A DNA stretch of 7,765 nt from NCBI GenBank assembly GCA_945882475.1, contig CAMCWJ010000130.1:1-7765 (forward strand). The letters run 5' to 3'. Positions 1-7,605 of this stretch are shown here, one piece after another. The position numbers and the translations under genes were made by a program. Numbering within the stretch: position 1 is the stretch's first letter; each line of letters opens with the position of its first letter. The DNA is from Bifidobacterium breve (GTDB lineage Bacteria > Actinomycetota > Actinomycetes > Mycobacteriales > Mycobacteriaceae). Under the pieces are notes generated by a model, which saw nothing but the letters and a program-made list of their open reading frames with translations, had not been told where the DNA came from and searched no databases.

Positions 1-380
1 GACAGCAGGTCGGCGAGAAAGCCGAGCCTGACCAGTCCGGCCACCAGGCACACCAATCCCACCAGTGCGGCGAGCATCGCCGCCAGCACCGCGTAGCGGG
101 CCGGGTCGCCAACGGCCAACGGCGCCAACGCGGTTGCCGTCATCAGGGCCGTGGACGACTCCGGACCGGCCGAGAGATAGCGCGACGATCCCAGGATCGG
201 GTAGATCGCCAGCGGCAGCAGTGCCGCCCACAGCCCGGCCACCGGCGGCAGACCGGCCACCGTCGCATAGGCCATCGCCTGCGGCACCAGATAGGCCGCC
301 ACGGTGATCCCGGCCAGCAGATCACCGCGCAGCCAGGACCGACGGTAGTTGCCGAACTGCGCCAGCCCGGGCGCCCTCAC
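1..380 (-). CDS. SulP/SLC26-family anion (sulfate-type) transporter, N-terminal part; 3' end outside window
   Basis: This reading frame is open from GTG at 380 down to the left edge, giving about 126 residues, so the C-terminal part is missing. It encodes the N-terminal membrane domain of a SulP-type transporter. Residues 28-40 read AYLVPQAMAYATV, and residues 42-73 contain GLPPVAGLW, then Pro and Tyr, then GSSRYLSAGP, which together match the SulP family signature. Hydrophobic stretches at about 21-60 and 76-118 fit the first membrane helices. SulP proteins move sulfate, bicarbonate or other anions, usually with a cytoplasmic STAS domain at the C-terminus, which cannot be seen here; the substrate is therefore unknown. 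The GTG overlaps the lpqL stop codon (GTGA, 380-377) and no Shine-Dalgarno is visible, which suggests translational coupling and membership of the thiO operon. Family confidence is high; sulfate specificity is inference. Confidence 0.85.
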   Translation of the reverse strand, partial: MRAPGLAQFGNYRRSWLRGDLLAGITVAAYLVPQAMAYATVAGLPPVAGLWAALLPLAIYPILGSSRYLSAGPESSTALMTATALAPLAVGDPARYAVLAAMLAALVGLVCLVAGLVRLGFLADLL

Positions 381-1879
381 GGCTGCGCGAGGAGGTGCCG
401 GGTCCGGTCTTCGCGGACCGGCATTCCATTGCGGCCGCCGAGATCCTGGGCGTAGATGCCGGTCACATACGCCACGCCGCCGCCGTTGATCCCCTGCGCG
501 GTGCGGTCCACCTGGGCCAGGGTGTCGGTGTCGCGGTGATAGTTCGGGTCGAACGGTTCGTCGGCGGTCCCGCCCCACAGCCGGGCCTGATCGCCGGTCA
601 TGTCCTCTTCGGCACCGGAGAACAGTCCCCCGGCCGGGATGCCGGCCTTGGTGAAGCCGTCGTAGTCCGACCGGCCGTCGAAGGAGGTGTCCTCGGCGGT
701 CTTCCCGGCCGCTCTGAGGTACTCGACCAGGACCCGTTCGATGCCCGGCGAGCCCTCCGGAACCCGGGGCGGGCCATCGTCGGGACCCGGTGCCGTCGAC
801 TGATCGCCGTCATAGGTGAAGTACCCGGGGTTGGGCGAGCCGATCATGTCGAAGTTCAGGTACAGCGCGATATCCCTGAGCTGGTCGAGATCCAGCGACT
901 CAAGGTACTTCGTGGAACCCACCAGGCCGATCTCCTCGGCGCCCCAGAACCCGAACCGCACGGCATTCCGCGCGGCCGGTTCACTGCCGAGTTGCACCGC
1001 GGTCTCGAGCACCGCGGCCACTCCGGAGCCGTTGTCGTTAATGCCCGGACCCTCCGTCACGCTGTCGAGGTGCGCTCCGACCATCACCACGTCCCGGGTC
1101 GAGCCGGTTCGGGTCTGGGCGATGACGCTGCGCGCCTTGACGTCGGTGGTGGTGGCGTCGAGTTTCAGCGTCACCGGACCGGGTTCGGCGCGCAACCGCT
1201 TTCCGTCCGCCTTGCTCACGCTGACCACCGGGATCGTCGCGGCGTTCGTCTGACCCAGGGTGCCGCCCATCTTCTTCTCGTCGACATTGTCAGCGACGAC
1301 CAGCCCGACGGCACCGAGTGTGGCTGCCACCGAAAGCTTTTCGGTGAACGGGCAGCTGCCGCGGTCCACCAGGATCACCGCGCCCTTAACCGGCAGGCCG
1401 TTGTAGTCCGCCGCCACGCAGCCCGGGGTCTCATCAGCGGGAGCGGCGACCAGGGGACCGCTGACACCGGGTGTGCCGGCGGTGTATTCCAGCGCATTGG
1501 CATCGACCCTGGTGCCGCCGACCGTCAGCACCGGCTTCTCGGCGCTGAAGACCCGGGTCGTGAACTCAGGTGTCTGCACCTCGAAACCCTTGCCGCGCAG
1601 TACCTGCGCGACGTAGTCCACACTGGCGTCGTAGCCGGGGGTTCCGGCGGCCCGGGTGCCGCCGTTGGCGTCGGCGATGTCCTGGAGTTCGCTCAGATGC
1701 GCCATCATCGCCTCGGTGGTGACCCGCCCGCGGAGGGCGTCGGCGAACTGCGCGGCCGCCGGGCTCACGCCGGCGCGCCAGCCCTCGGCGACCGGCACCG
1801 CCGTGTCGGCGGAGCGGGTGCAGCCAAGCATCGAGATGGCAAGTATGGCCACGACGGCCGTCCGGTGGGTGCGCCTCAC
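377..1879 (-). CDS. lpqL: LpqL, lipoprotein aminopeptidase (M28 family with PA domain)
   Basis: This is a secreted zinc aminopeptidase of 500 residues, which equals the M. tuberculosis LpqL length as I recall it. I chose GTG at 1879 because it gives a clean lipoprotein signal: basic MRRTHRT, a hydrophobic core, and a lipobox ending MLGC with lipidation at Cys20. Upstream in-frame codons would run into thiG. Residues about 140-235 form a PA (protease-associated) insert. The M28 metal site is visible: His270 and Asp272 in GAHLDSV, bridging Asp282 in NDNGSGV, Glu315-Glu316 in GAEE, Asp344 in NFDM and His448 near NYH. The family releases N-terminal amino acids from peptides outside the membrane; the natural substrate is not known. 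It starts 10 nt after the thiG stop and its own stop overlaps the SulP start, so it likely shares the riboswitch-controlled transcript. Confidence 0.9.
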   Translation of the reverse strand: MRRTHRTAVVAILAISMLGCTRSADTAVPVAEGWRAGVSPAAAQFADALRGRVTTEAMMAHLSELQDIADANGGTRAAGTPGYDASVDYVAQVLRGKGFEVQTPEFTTRVFSAEKPVLTVGGTRVDANALEYTAGTPGVSGPLVAAPADETPGCVAADYNGLPVKGAVILVDRGSCPFTEKLSVAATLGAVGLVVADNVDEKKMGGTLGQTNAATIPVVSVSKADGKRLRAEPGPVTLKLDATTTDVKARSVIAQTRTGSTRDVVMVGAHLDSVTEGPGINDNGSGVAAVLETAVQLGSEPAARNAVRFGFWGAEEIGLVGSTKYLESLDLDQLRDIALYLNFDMIGSPNPGYFTYDGDQSTAPGPDDGPPRVPEGSPGIERVLVEYLRAAGKTAEDTSFDGRSDYDGFTKAGIPAGGLFSGAEEDMTGDQARLWGGTADEPFDPNYHRDTDTLAQVDRTAQGINGGGVAYVTGIYAQDLGGRNGMPVREDRTRHLLAQP

Positions 1880-1889
1880 GGTTCCCACG

Positions 1890-2850
<961 letters not shown>

Positions 2851-2863
2851 GTGACCGTGACCG

Positions 2864-3886
2864 TCATGCCGGCGCCCCAACCCGTAGTTCGGCGACGATC
2901 CGTTCGGCCGTCCAGGGCGCGAGCAGGAAACCGGATCGGCCGTGGCCGACGGCCACCAGGGTCCGCTCGTCGATCCGACCGACGATCGGCAAGTTGTCCG
3001 GGGTCATCGGCCGCAATCCGGCCGCGCATTCGGCGAGTTCGTACTCGCCGAGGCTGGGCACGATCGCGCAGGCGTCATCGAGTAGTTCCCGCACCCCACT
3101 CACCGACGGCGCGATGTCGCGGCCGTGCTCGTACTGGGTAGCGCCGACCACCACGCCGTCGGCGCGCGGAACCAGATACACCGCACGGCCGTGCACACGG
3201 GCCCGGATCACCCGCTGCGGCACCGGCATACATCCGGGCCGCCACCGCAGCCGCAGCACCTCGCCCTTCACCGGCCGGACCGGCAGATCCGGCAGGAGCG
3301 TGGGCGCGTCGATCCCGTTGGCAACCACCACGGTATCCACCCCCGCGCGGGCCTCGTCGAGTCCCGGTACCGGTCCGGCCCACTGCACTCCGAGTCGGTT
3401 GCAGTGCGCCTCGAGTGCCCCGACAAGCCTGCGATTGTCGACCGCGAGTTCATCGGCCGCCTGGAAACCGTGCCGGATACCCTGGGCCAGAAGCGGTTCG
3501 AGATCCCTGGCGGCAGTGGTCAGCTGCACCGGATGCCCCTGTGTGGACAGCCACTCCCCGACCGTCCGCAGGTCGGCGGCGTCGGCCCGATCGACAGCGA
3601 CGACCAGAGATTCTCTTGCGGTCACCACCTCAGCCGGCAGGCCGTCCAGGAAGCCCGTCGGGCCGTTGTCGTGCCACAGCTGCAACGACTCCAGGCCGAT
3701 AGCGAGCAACTGCTCCTCCCCCGGCCAGGCCTCGCTGTGCGGGGCCAGCATGCCGCCGGCCACCCACGAGGCGCCACGACGGTCATCGGAGTGCACCCGC
3801 ACCGTCAGCCCGGCCAGGGCAGCCCGCCGGGCCACCGACAGGCCGATCACGCCGCCCCCGATGACGGCCAGCGATTCGCCCGACAT
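2864..3886 (-). CDS. thiO: ThiO, glycine oxidase (FAD-dependent)
   Basis: ThiO oxidises glycine to iminoacetate (dehydroglycine), the C-N unit for thiazole synthesis by ThiG. The 340-residue protein opens with a Rossmann FAD-binding fold: AVIGGGVIGLSVARRAALAG at residues 7-26. Family motifs follow: GASWVAGGMLAPHSEAWPGE at 38-57, a central substrate domain, AAGLRPMTPDNLPIVG at 288-303 and GHGRSGFLLAPWTA at 314-327 for cofactor and substrate contact. I placed the start at ATG 3886 because the in-frame extension to 4006 would translate the riboswitch itself. A GGGAG lies only 2 nt upstream of the ATG, so the purine run AAAGGAA at 3904-3898 (12 nt away) is the more plausible ribosome site; it lies directly after the aptamer. 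It is the first gene of the operon running to the SulP gene. Confidence 0.94.
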   Translation of the reverse strand: MSGESLAVIGGGVIGLSVARRAALAGLTVRVHSDDRRGASWVAGGMLAPHSEAWPGEEQLLAIGLESLQLWHDNGPTGFLDGLPAEVVTARESLVVAVDRADAADLRTVGEWLSTQGHPVQLTTAARDLEPLLAQGIRHGFQAADELAVDNRRLVGALEAHCNRLGVQWAGPVPGLDEARAGVDTVVVANGIDAPTLLPDLPVRPVKGEVLRLRWRPGCMPVPQRVIRARVHGRAVYLVPRADGVVVGATQYEHGRDIAPSVSGVRELLDDACAIVPSLGEYELAECAAGLRPMTPDNLPIVGRIDERTLVAVGHGRSGFLLAPWTAERIVAELRVGAPA

Positions 3887-3901
3887 GACTCCCGAGGTTC
3901 C

Positions 3902-3998
3902 TTTCGCTTCCTTCGCCGGCATGACCCGGATCAGGTTGTGACGGTCTGGGCTGTTGGCAAGCCCACTCTCAGTCCCTGCTCCCAGGACTCCCGTGTCT
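3902..3998 (-). promoter_or_regulatory. TPP riboswitch (THI element) in the thiO leader
   Basis: The minus-strand RNA carries the conserved TPP aptamer parts in order. ACGGGAG at 3995-3989 opens P2. A P3 hairpin is formed by AGUCC and GGACU, followed by the invariant CUGAGA at 3972-3967. A facultative P3a-like hairpin UGGGCU-UGCCAAC-AGCCCA comes next, then GACCGU closing P2, ACCUGAUCC at about 3936-3928, P5 as CCGG/CCGG, and GCGAAGGA. This is the usual actinobacterial layout. The aptamer ends within about 20 nt of the thiO start, next to the probable ribosome site AAAGGAA. No terminator with a U-run is visible, so ligand control of translation initiation is more likely than termination. P1 pairing is not obvious by eye. 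Thiamine pyrophosphate should repress thiO and, through coupling, the downstream genes. Confidence 0.93.
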
Positions 3999-4005
3999 GC
4001 CTGCA

Positions 4006-4011
4006 ACGCTA
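4006..4011 (-). promoter_or_regulatory. Putative -10 element for the riboswitch-thiO transcript
   Basis: The minus strand reads TAGCGT here, fitting the mycobacterial TANNNT -10 pattern. It would place transcription start near 3999, just upstream of the first conserved aptamer bases. No good -35 hexamer is seen, which is common for actinobacterial sigma-A promoters. Assigned by position and pattern only. Confidence 0.45.
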
Positions 4012-4016
4012 GCCGC

Positions 4017-4022
4017 TACCGT
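4017..4022 (+). promoter_or_regulatory. Putative -10 element for leaderless thiE
   Basis: TACCGT fits TANNNT and ends 6 nt before the thiE GTG at 4029, the spacing expected if the transcript begins on the start codon itself. There is no Shine-Dalgarno upstream of the GTG. The hexamer is separated by only 5 nt from the oppositely oriented -10 of the thiO leader. Confidence 0.5.
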
Positions 4023-4028
4023 CGCGGT

Positions 4029-4715
4029 GTGCACGAACCCCGTTCTCGACTTAGCCAGGCGCGGCTGTACCTGTGCACCGACGCCCGGCGCGAGCGCGGC
4101 GATCTGGCCGAGTTCGCCGACGCCGCGTTAGCCGGTGGGGTTGACATCATCCAGTTGCGGGACAAGGGATCGCCCGGCGAGGCGCGCTTCGGCCCGTTGG
4201 AGGCGCTCGGTGAGTTGGCGGCGCTGGAAATCCTGGCCGACGCCGCCCGGCGCCACGGCGCACTGCTGGCCGTCAACGACCGCGCCGACATCGCCCGTGC
4301 GGCCGGTGCCGACGTCCTGCATCTCGGCCAGGACGACCTGCCGCTGCCAGTGGCCCGCGAGATCGTCGGGCCGCAGACCCTGATCGGCCGGTCCACGCAT
4401 GCGGTCGGCGAGGCCGCCCGGGCACGCGACGAGGACGTCGACTACTACTGCGTGGGCCCGTGCTGGCCCACACCCACCAAGCCGGGCCGACCGGCCCCCG
4501 GCCTTGAATTGGTCCGGGCGGTTTCCGAGCTAGGGTCCGACGCAGGCGGTTCGGACAAACCATGGTTCGCCATCGGCGGAATCGACGAGGAGCGCCTGGG
4601 CGAGGTGCTTGCGGCGGGGGCGCGGCGCATCGTCGTCGTCCGCGCCATCACCGGCGCCGACGATCCCGGCGCGGCGGCACGGCGGTTGCGCGCCGCTGTC
4701 ACAGCATTGTGCTGA
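4029..4715 (+). CDS. thiE: ThiE, thiamine-phosphate synthase
   Basis: ThiE joins the pyrimidine HMP-PP to thiazole phosphate to give thiamine phosphate, releasing pyrophosphate. The 228-residue protein has the full TIM-barrel motif set: IIQLRDKG at 40-47, NDRAD at 83-87, HLGQDDL at 98-104, IGRSTH at 119-124, [12 protein letters not shown] at 142-153, FAIGGI at 180-185 and VVVRAIT at 202-208. The start was set at GTG 4029, giving [20 protein letters not shown], because this matches the usual mycobacterial N-terminus; an in-frame ATG at 3954 would begin inside the opposite-strand riboswitch. With no ribosome site and a well-spaced -10 hexamer, leaderless translation is likely. It is divergent from the thiO operon, so it lies outside the riboswitch transcript. 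Its last 17 nt overlap the convergent mutT3 end. Confidence 0.95.
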   Translation: MHEPRSRLSQARLYLCTDARRERGDLAEFADAALAGGVDIIQLRDKGSPGEARFGPLEALGELAALEILADAARRHGALLAVNDRADIARAAGADVLHLGQDDLPLPVAREIVGPQTLIGRSTHAVGEAARARDEDVDYYCVGPCWPTPTKPGRPAPGLELVRAVSELGSDAGGSDKPWFAIGGIDEERLGEVLAAGARRIVVVRAITGADDPGAAARRLRAAVTALC

Positions 4716-5172
4716 GCAGCGTCCAACTCGCCGCGAACCCGGGATGCAGGTTGAGCCGGCTCACCTCGCCGACGGCCACCCAACTCAGGGCGGTGCTCTC
4801 CAGGTTGGGCACGGTGGGCAGCGTCTCCGGTGCGTCGGCGACGACCGTGGTGTAGCTCCAGTACATGTCGCCGGGACCGCGCACCTCGGCAGTCACGACG
4901 CTGTGCCGCACCTGCAGGCGCTCGGGTGCCAGGCCCGCCTCCTCGTAAGCCTCGCGGAGGGCGGCCTCCTCGGGCGTCTCGTGTGAGTCCAGCGCACCCC
5001 CGGGCAGCCCCCAGGTATCGCCGTGGTGGCTCCACTCGGCCCGGTGCTGTAGCAGTACCGCGGTGGTGCCGTCCTTCAAGGGTGCGCGCAGCAGCAGTCC
5101 GGCGGCACCGTAGCGGCCCCAGTGCATTGTGCCCTCGTGAGACACCACCCAGCCGTTTCCGTCACCTCGCAC
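4699..5172 (-). CDS. mutT3: MutT3-like Nudix hydrolase (8-oxo-dGTP diphosphatase type)
   Basis: This is a single-domain Nudix protein of 157 residues. The Nudix box is complete at residues 59-81: Gly59, Glu65, Arg73-Glu74, Glu78-Glu79 and Gly80-Leu81, within GGALDSHE and REAYEEAGL. The N-terminal [14 protein letters not shown] and the C-terminal LHPGFAASW match M. tuberculosis MutT3, reported to sanitise oxidised guanine nucleotides. Substrate use here is inferred from similarity. The M. tuberculosis protein as I recall it has a longer C-terminal tail that is absent here. I prefer GTG at 5172 because the first conserved residues (RGDGNGWVV) follow directly and a TATCCT hexamer sits 7 nt upstream, suggesting a leaderless start. 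An in-frame GTG at 5223 would add 17 residues and reach towards the glnX promoter. Confidence 0.85.
   Translation of the reverse strand: MRGDGNGWVVSHEGTMHWGRYGAAGLLLRAPLKDGTTAVLLQHRAEWSHHGDTWGLPGGALDSHETPEEAALREAYEEAGLAPERLQVRHSVVTAEVRGPGDMYWSYTTVVADAPETLPTVPNLESTALSWVAVGEVSRLNLHPGFAASWTLLSTML
4702..4714. repeat. Short inverted repeat at the thiE/mutT3 convergence
   Basis: CAGCA-TTG-TGCTG forms a 5-bp stem with a 3-nt loop in the overlap between the two convergent 3' ends; the thiE stop lies in one arm and the mutT3 stop borders the other. There is no U-rich tail on either strand, so it is at best a weak bidirectional terminator. Confidence 0.25.
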
Positions 5173-5179
5173 GCGTCTC

Positions 5180-5185
5180 AGGATA
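5180..5185 (-). promoter_or_regulatory. Putative -10 element for leaderless mutT3
   Basis: The minus strand reads TATCCT (TANNNT), ending 7 nt before the GTG at 5172. This would start the transcript at or next to the start codon. No Shine-Dalgarno precedes that codon, which supports leaderless use. No -35 is recognisable. Confidence 0.45.
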
Positions 5186-5231
5186 AGCGCGCCACGCCGA
5201 CCGCGGCCCGACGGTCCGGCCACACAGCTCT

Positions 5232-5237
5232 TAGACT
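5232..5237 (+). promoter_or_regulatory. Putative -10 element for the glnX-glnH-pknG operon
   Basis: TAGACT fits TANNNT and predicts a start near 5244, leaving a leader of about 40 nt with a purine-rich ribosome site before glnX. The hexamer is flanked by a small inverted repeat, GCTCT at 5227-5231 and AGAGC at 5244-5248. No -35 consensus is visible. Confidence 0.4.
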
Positions 5238-5264
5238 TCGCTCAGAGCAGTGGGAGCCCGCCGA

Positions 5265-5275
5265 GGGGAGTGAGG
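5265..5275 (+). promoter_or_regulatory. Ribosome binding site deciding the glnX start
   Basis: The purine-rich GGGGAGTGAGG ends 9 nt before GTG 5285. The alternative GTG at 5270 lies inside this stretch and would leave only 1 nt of spacing, so 5285 is preferred. Confidence 0.5.
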
Positions 5276-5284
5276 TCCGCCCGA

Positions 5285-6604
5285 GTGACCGTCGTGCTGG
5301 CGCATCCGTCGACCGAACCGTTGGCCCGGCGCTCGGCGACAGAACCCGCCCACCCCTGGTGGTGGTTCCTCAAGACCACTCCGGGCCGGATCCTCACCAT
5401 CGGGGTCATCCTGGCCTCGCTCGGTCTGCTCAGCGCATTCGCCATCTCGACCACGATCAACGAGCGCCAGCAGCGGCTGACCACCGTGCTCGACCACACC
5501 GAACCCCTGGCGTTCGCGGCCGGCCAGCTTTACACCACGCTGTCGGTCGCCGACGCCGCGGCGGCCACCGCGTTCATCGCCGGCACCGAACCGCAGGCGG
5601 TACGCGAACGCTACGAGCAGGCCATCACCGATGCCTCCGTCGCCGTCACTCGGGCCTCCAGCGGGCTGACCGACCCGCCGATGGTGGAGGTGCTCGGCCG
5701 GATCAATGCCCAACTGGCGGTCTACACCGGGCTGATCGAGACGGCGCGGATCAACAACAGATTGGGCAATCCGGTCGGGTCGTCGTATCTCTCGGAGGCC
5801 TCGTCGCTGATGCAGCAGAAGATCCTTCCCGACGCGCAGTACCTCTACGAGGCGACCTCGGCGCGGATGGACGCCGAGACCGGGGCCTCGGCGAAGATTC
5901 CCGCGCCGGTGATCGCGGTGGTGGCGGTGACGGTGCTGTTCGGCGCCTTCGCTCACCGCTGGCTGGCCAGGCACACCAATCGACGGGTGAACATCGGTCT
6001 GGTCGCCGGCGGACTGGCGATCGCCATCATGGTCATCTGGGTCGGCTCTGCCCTGGTCATCTCGACAGCAGGCAGCAGGGCCGCCAAGAACAACGCCGCG
6101 ACGTCGCTGAAAACCGTTACCGGCCTTGCTATCACCGCGCAGCAGGCACGCGCCGACGAGACCCTCTCGCTGATCCGCCGCGGCGACGAGGACGCTCGCG
6201 CGCAGTCCTATCTTCAACGAGTCGACGCGATGACGGTCGAACTGAAGGACTACCTGGGCCGCGGCAATGCCATCGCTTCGGAGCAGTTGGCCGGCGCCGA
6301 TGACCTGCTGGTGAAATGGCGCCAGGCCGACGAACGGCTCAACGACTACATCAAGGTGGGTGACTACCGGGCCGCCACCCAGGTGGCGCTGGGCGCCGGC
6401 GAGGACGACTCCACGCCGGCGTTCGACAAGCTGAACAGCGCGCTGTCGGATGCGATTCTGGAGAGCCGGCGCCAGTTGCGTAGCGACATCCTGTCGGCTC
6501 GCCGGGTGCTTTCAGGAGCGACGGCCGGCGGGGTGGTGCTGTCGGTCGGCGCGGCGCTGGCCGTGGCGCTGGGCCTGTGGCCGCGGATGAGCGAGTACCG
6601 GTGA
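5285..6604 (+). CDS. glnX: GlnX (Rv0412c-type) four-TM sensor/relay membrane protein
   Basis: This 439-residue membrane protein matches the position of M. tuberculosis Rv0412c/GlnX and the length I recall for it. It has four hydrophobic helices at about 36-55, 207-225, 236-258 and 411-430. They bound two largely helical, charged extracytoplasmic domains (about 56-205 and 261-408) joined by a very short cytoplasmic turn around 226-235 (HRWLARHTNRR). The domains look like four-helix-bundle ligand sensors, and the protein reads as TM-sensor-TM twice. No kinase, HAMP or enzymatic output domain is present. In mycobacteria GlnX is reported to pass the amino-acid signal from GlnH to PknG. The WWW cluster at 25-27 precedes TM1. 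The stop codon overlaps the glnH ATG by one base. GTG 5270 is an alternative start (five more residues). Confidence 0.85.
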   Translation: MTVVLAHPSTEPLARRSATEPAHPWWWFLKTTPGRILTIGVILASLGLLSAFAISTTINERQQRLTTVLDHTEPLAFAAGQLYTTLSVADAAAATAFIAGTEPQAVRERYEQAITDASVAVTRASSGLTDPPMVEVLGRINAQLAVYTGLIETARINNRLGNPVGSSYLSEASSLMQQKILPDAQYLYEATSARMDAETGASAKIPAPVIAVVAVTVLFGAFAHRWLARHTNRRVNIGLVAGGLAIAIMVIWVGSALVISTAGSRAAKNNAATSLKTVTGLAITAQQARADETLSLIRRGDEDARAQSYLQRVDAMTVELKDYLGRGNAIASEQLAGADDLLVKWRQADERLNDYIKVGDYRAATQVALGAGEDDSTPAFDKLNSALSDAILESRRQLRSDILSARRVLSGATAGGVVLSVGAALAVALGLWPRMSEYR

Positions 6605-6645
6605 TGAGCGCTTGCGCGAAGAACAAACCAGCGGTGATGAGCGCT
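6599..6645 (+). repeat. 14-bp perfect direct repeat at the glnX/glnH junction, 33-bp period
   Basis: CGGTGATGAGCGCT occurs at 6599-6612 and again at 6632-6645. Each copy holds an ATG followed by AGC GCT, and because the offset is 33 bp both ATGs (6604 and 6637) are in the glnH frame. The first copy also holds the glnX stop codon. Confidence 0.85.
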
Positions 6646-7605
6646 AAGCGATTGCTGGCATCCCTCGGACTGGTGGCATTGGTGCTCAGTGGCTGCGGCC
6701 AGATCGAAGATCCGCCGGAGTTGCCGATGCCGACACTGGCCCCGCCCACGCCGGCCGGGATGGAACAGTTGCGCCCGGACTCGCCCGCGCCGGCGGTCCC
6801 CGACACCGCAGACTGCGATCGCACCGCGAGTCTGCGGCCCTTTCCCACCAGGGCTGCGGCGGACGCTGCGGTGGCCTCGATCAAGGCCCGCGGCCGGCTA
6901 CTGGTGGGCCTGGACATCGGCAGCAACCTGTTCTCGTTCCGGGATCCGATCACCGGCGAGATCACCGGCTTCGATGTCGACATCGCCGGCGAGGTGGCCC
7001 GCGACATCTTCGGCACCCCGCAGGCGGTGGAGTACCGCATCCTGTCGTCGGCGGACCGAATCATCGCCCTGCAGAACAACACCGTCGACATCGTGGTCAA
7101 GACCATGACAATCACCTGCGAGCGACGCGAGAAGATCAACTTCTCGACCGTGTATTTCACTGCCTCCCAACGGATCCTGGCTCCACGAGAGTCGGAAATC
7201 GCAGGGCCGTCAGATCTGTCCGGGAAGCGGGTGTGCGTCGCGCGCGGCACCACCTCACTCAACCGGGTGCGGGAAATCGATCCGCCGCCGGTCATCATCA
7301 CGGTGGTTACCTGGGCGGACTGTCTTGTTGCGCTGCAGCAGCGCGAGGTCGACGCCGTCAGCACCGATGATGCGATCCTCGCCGGCCTGATGGCCCAGGA
7401 TCCCTACCTGCACATCGTTGGCCCGGACATGGCCGACGAGCCGTACGGGATCGGCATCAATCTCACCAATACGGCCCTGGTGCGGTTCGTCAACGGAACC
7501 CTTGAGCGCATCCGTGCCGACGGAACGTGGGACACCCTGTACCGCCGATGGCTGACCGTGCTCGGCCCGACTCCGACACCGCCGGCTGCGAGGTACGTGG
7601 ACTGA
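6604..7605 (+). CDS. glnH: GlnH, amino-acid-binding lipoprotein (SBP family 3)
   Basis: This is an extracytoplasmic solute-binding protein of 333 residues from ATG 6604. Its signal peptide ends in the lipobox LSGC, with lipid-bearing Cys31, so it is anchored outside the membrane. A proline-rich tether (about 37-66) leads to the type-3 binding fold. The lobe motifs GRLLVGLDIGSNLFSF (97-112) and EITGFDVDIAGEVARDIFG (119-137) are the family signature, followed by DIVVKTMTITCERR (162-175), KRVCVARGTTSL (208-219) and DAVSTDDAILAGL (250-262). The mycobacterial orthologue binds aspartate and glutamate and signals through GlnX rather than feeding an ABC permease; no permease gene is present here. ATG 6604 shares a base with the glnX stop. 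ATG 6637 gives a shorter, more standard signal peptide (MSAKRLLASLGLVALVLSGC) and may be the true start. Confidence 0.93.
   Translation: MSACAKNKPAVMSAKRLLASLGLVALVLSGCGQIEDPPELPMPTLAPPTPAGMEQLRPDSPAPAVPDTADCDRTASLRPFPTRAAADAAVASIKARGRLLVGLDIGSNLFSFRDPITGEITGFDVDIAGEVARDIFGTPQAVEYRILSSADRIIALQNNTVDIVVKTMTITCERREKINFSTVYFTASQRILAPRESEIAGPSDLSGKRVCVARGTTSLNRVREIDPPPVIITVVTWADCLVALQQREVDAVSTDDAILAGLMAQDPYLHIVGPDMADEPYGIGINLTNTALVRFVNGTLERIRADGTWDTLYRRWLTVLGPTPTPPAARYVD

Noticed and set aside
3887..4006. Extension of the thiO frame to 4006 (40 more residues)
   Set aside because: The added codons are the TPP riboswitch itself; the FAD-binding fold begins directly after ATG 3886.
2994..4012. Two long plus-strand frames opposite thiO (2994-3941 and 3125-4012)
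   Set aside because: They are shadows of thiO with low-complexity Ser/Thr/Arg or His/Gln-rich translations, and they run through the riboswitch.
5227..5248. Inverted repeat GCTCT/AGAGC around the glnX -10 as a repressor operator
   Set aside because: The arms are only 5 bp with a 12-nt spacer and have no match to an operator I know; the expected chance frequency is high.
5122..6303. Long frames overlapping glnX on both strands (5122-6303 plus, 5231-6217 minus)
   Set aside because: Arg/Gly/Asp-rich translations without domains; the glnX frame alone shows coherent membrane helices and amphipathic helices.
6351..7364. 337-codon minus-strand frame opposite glnX/glnH
   Set aside because: Ser/Arg/Thr-rich shadow of glnH, which is clearly a type-3 solute-binding lipoprotein.
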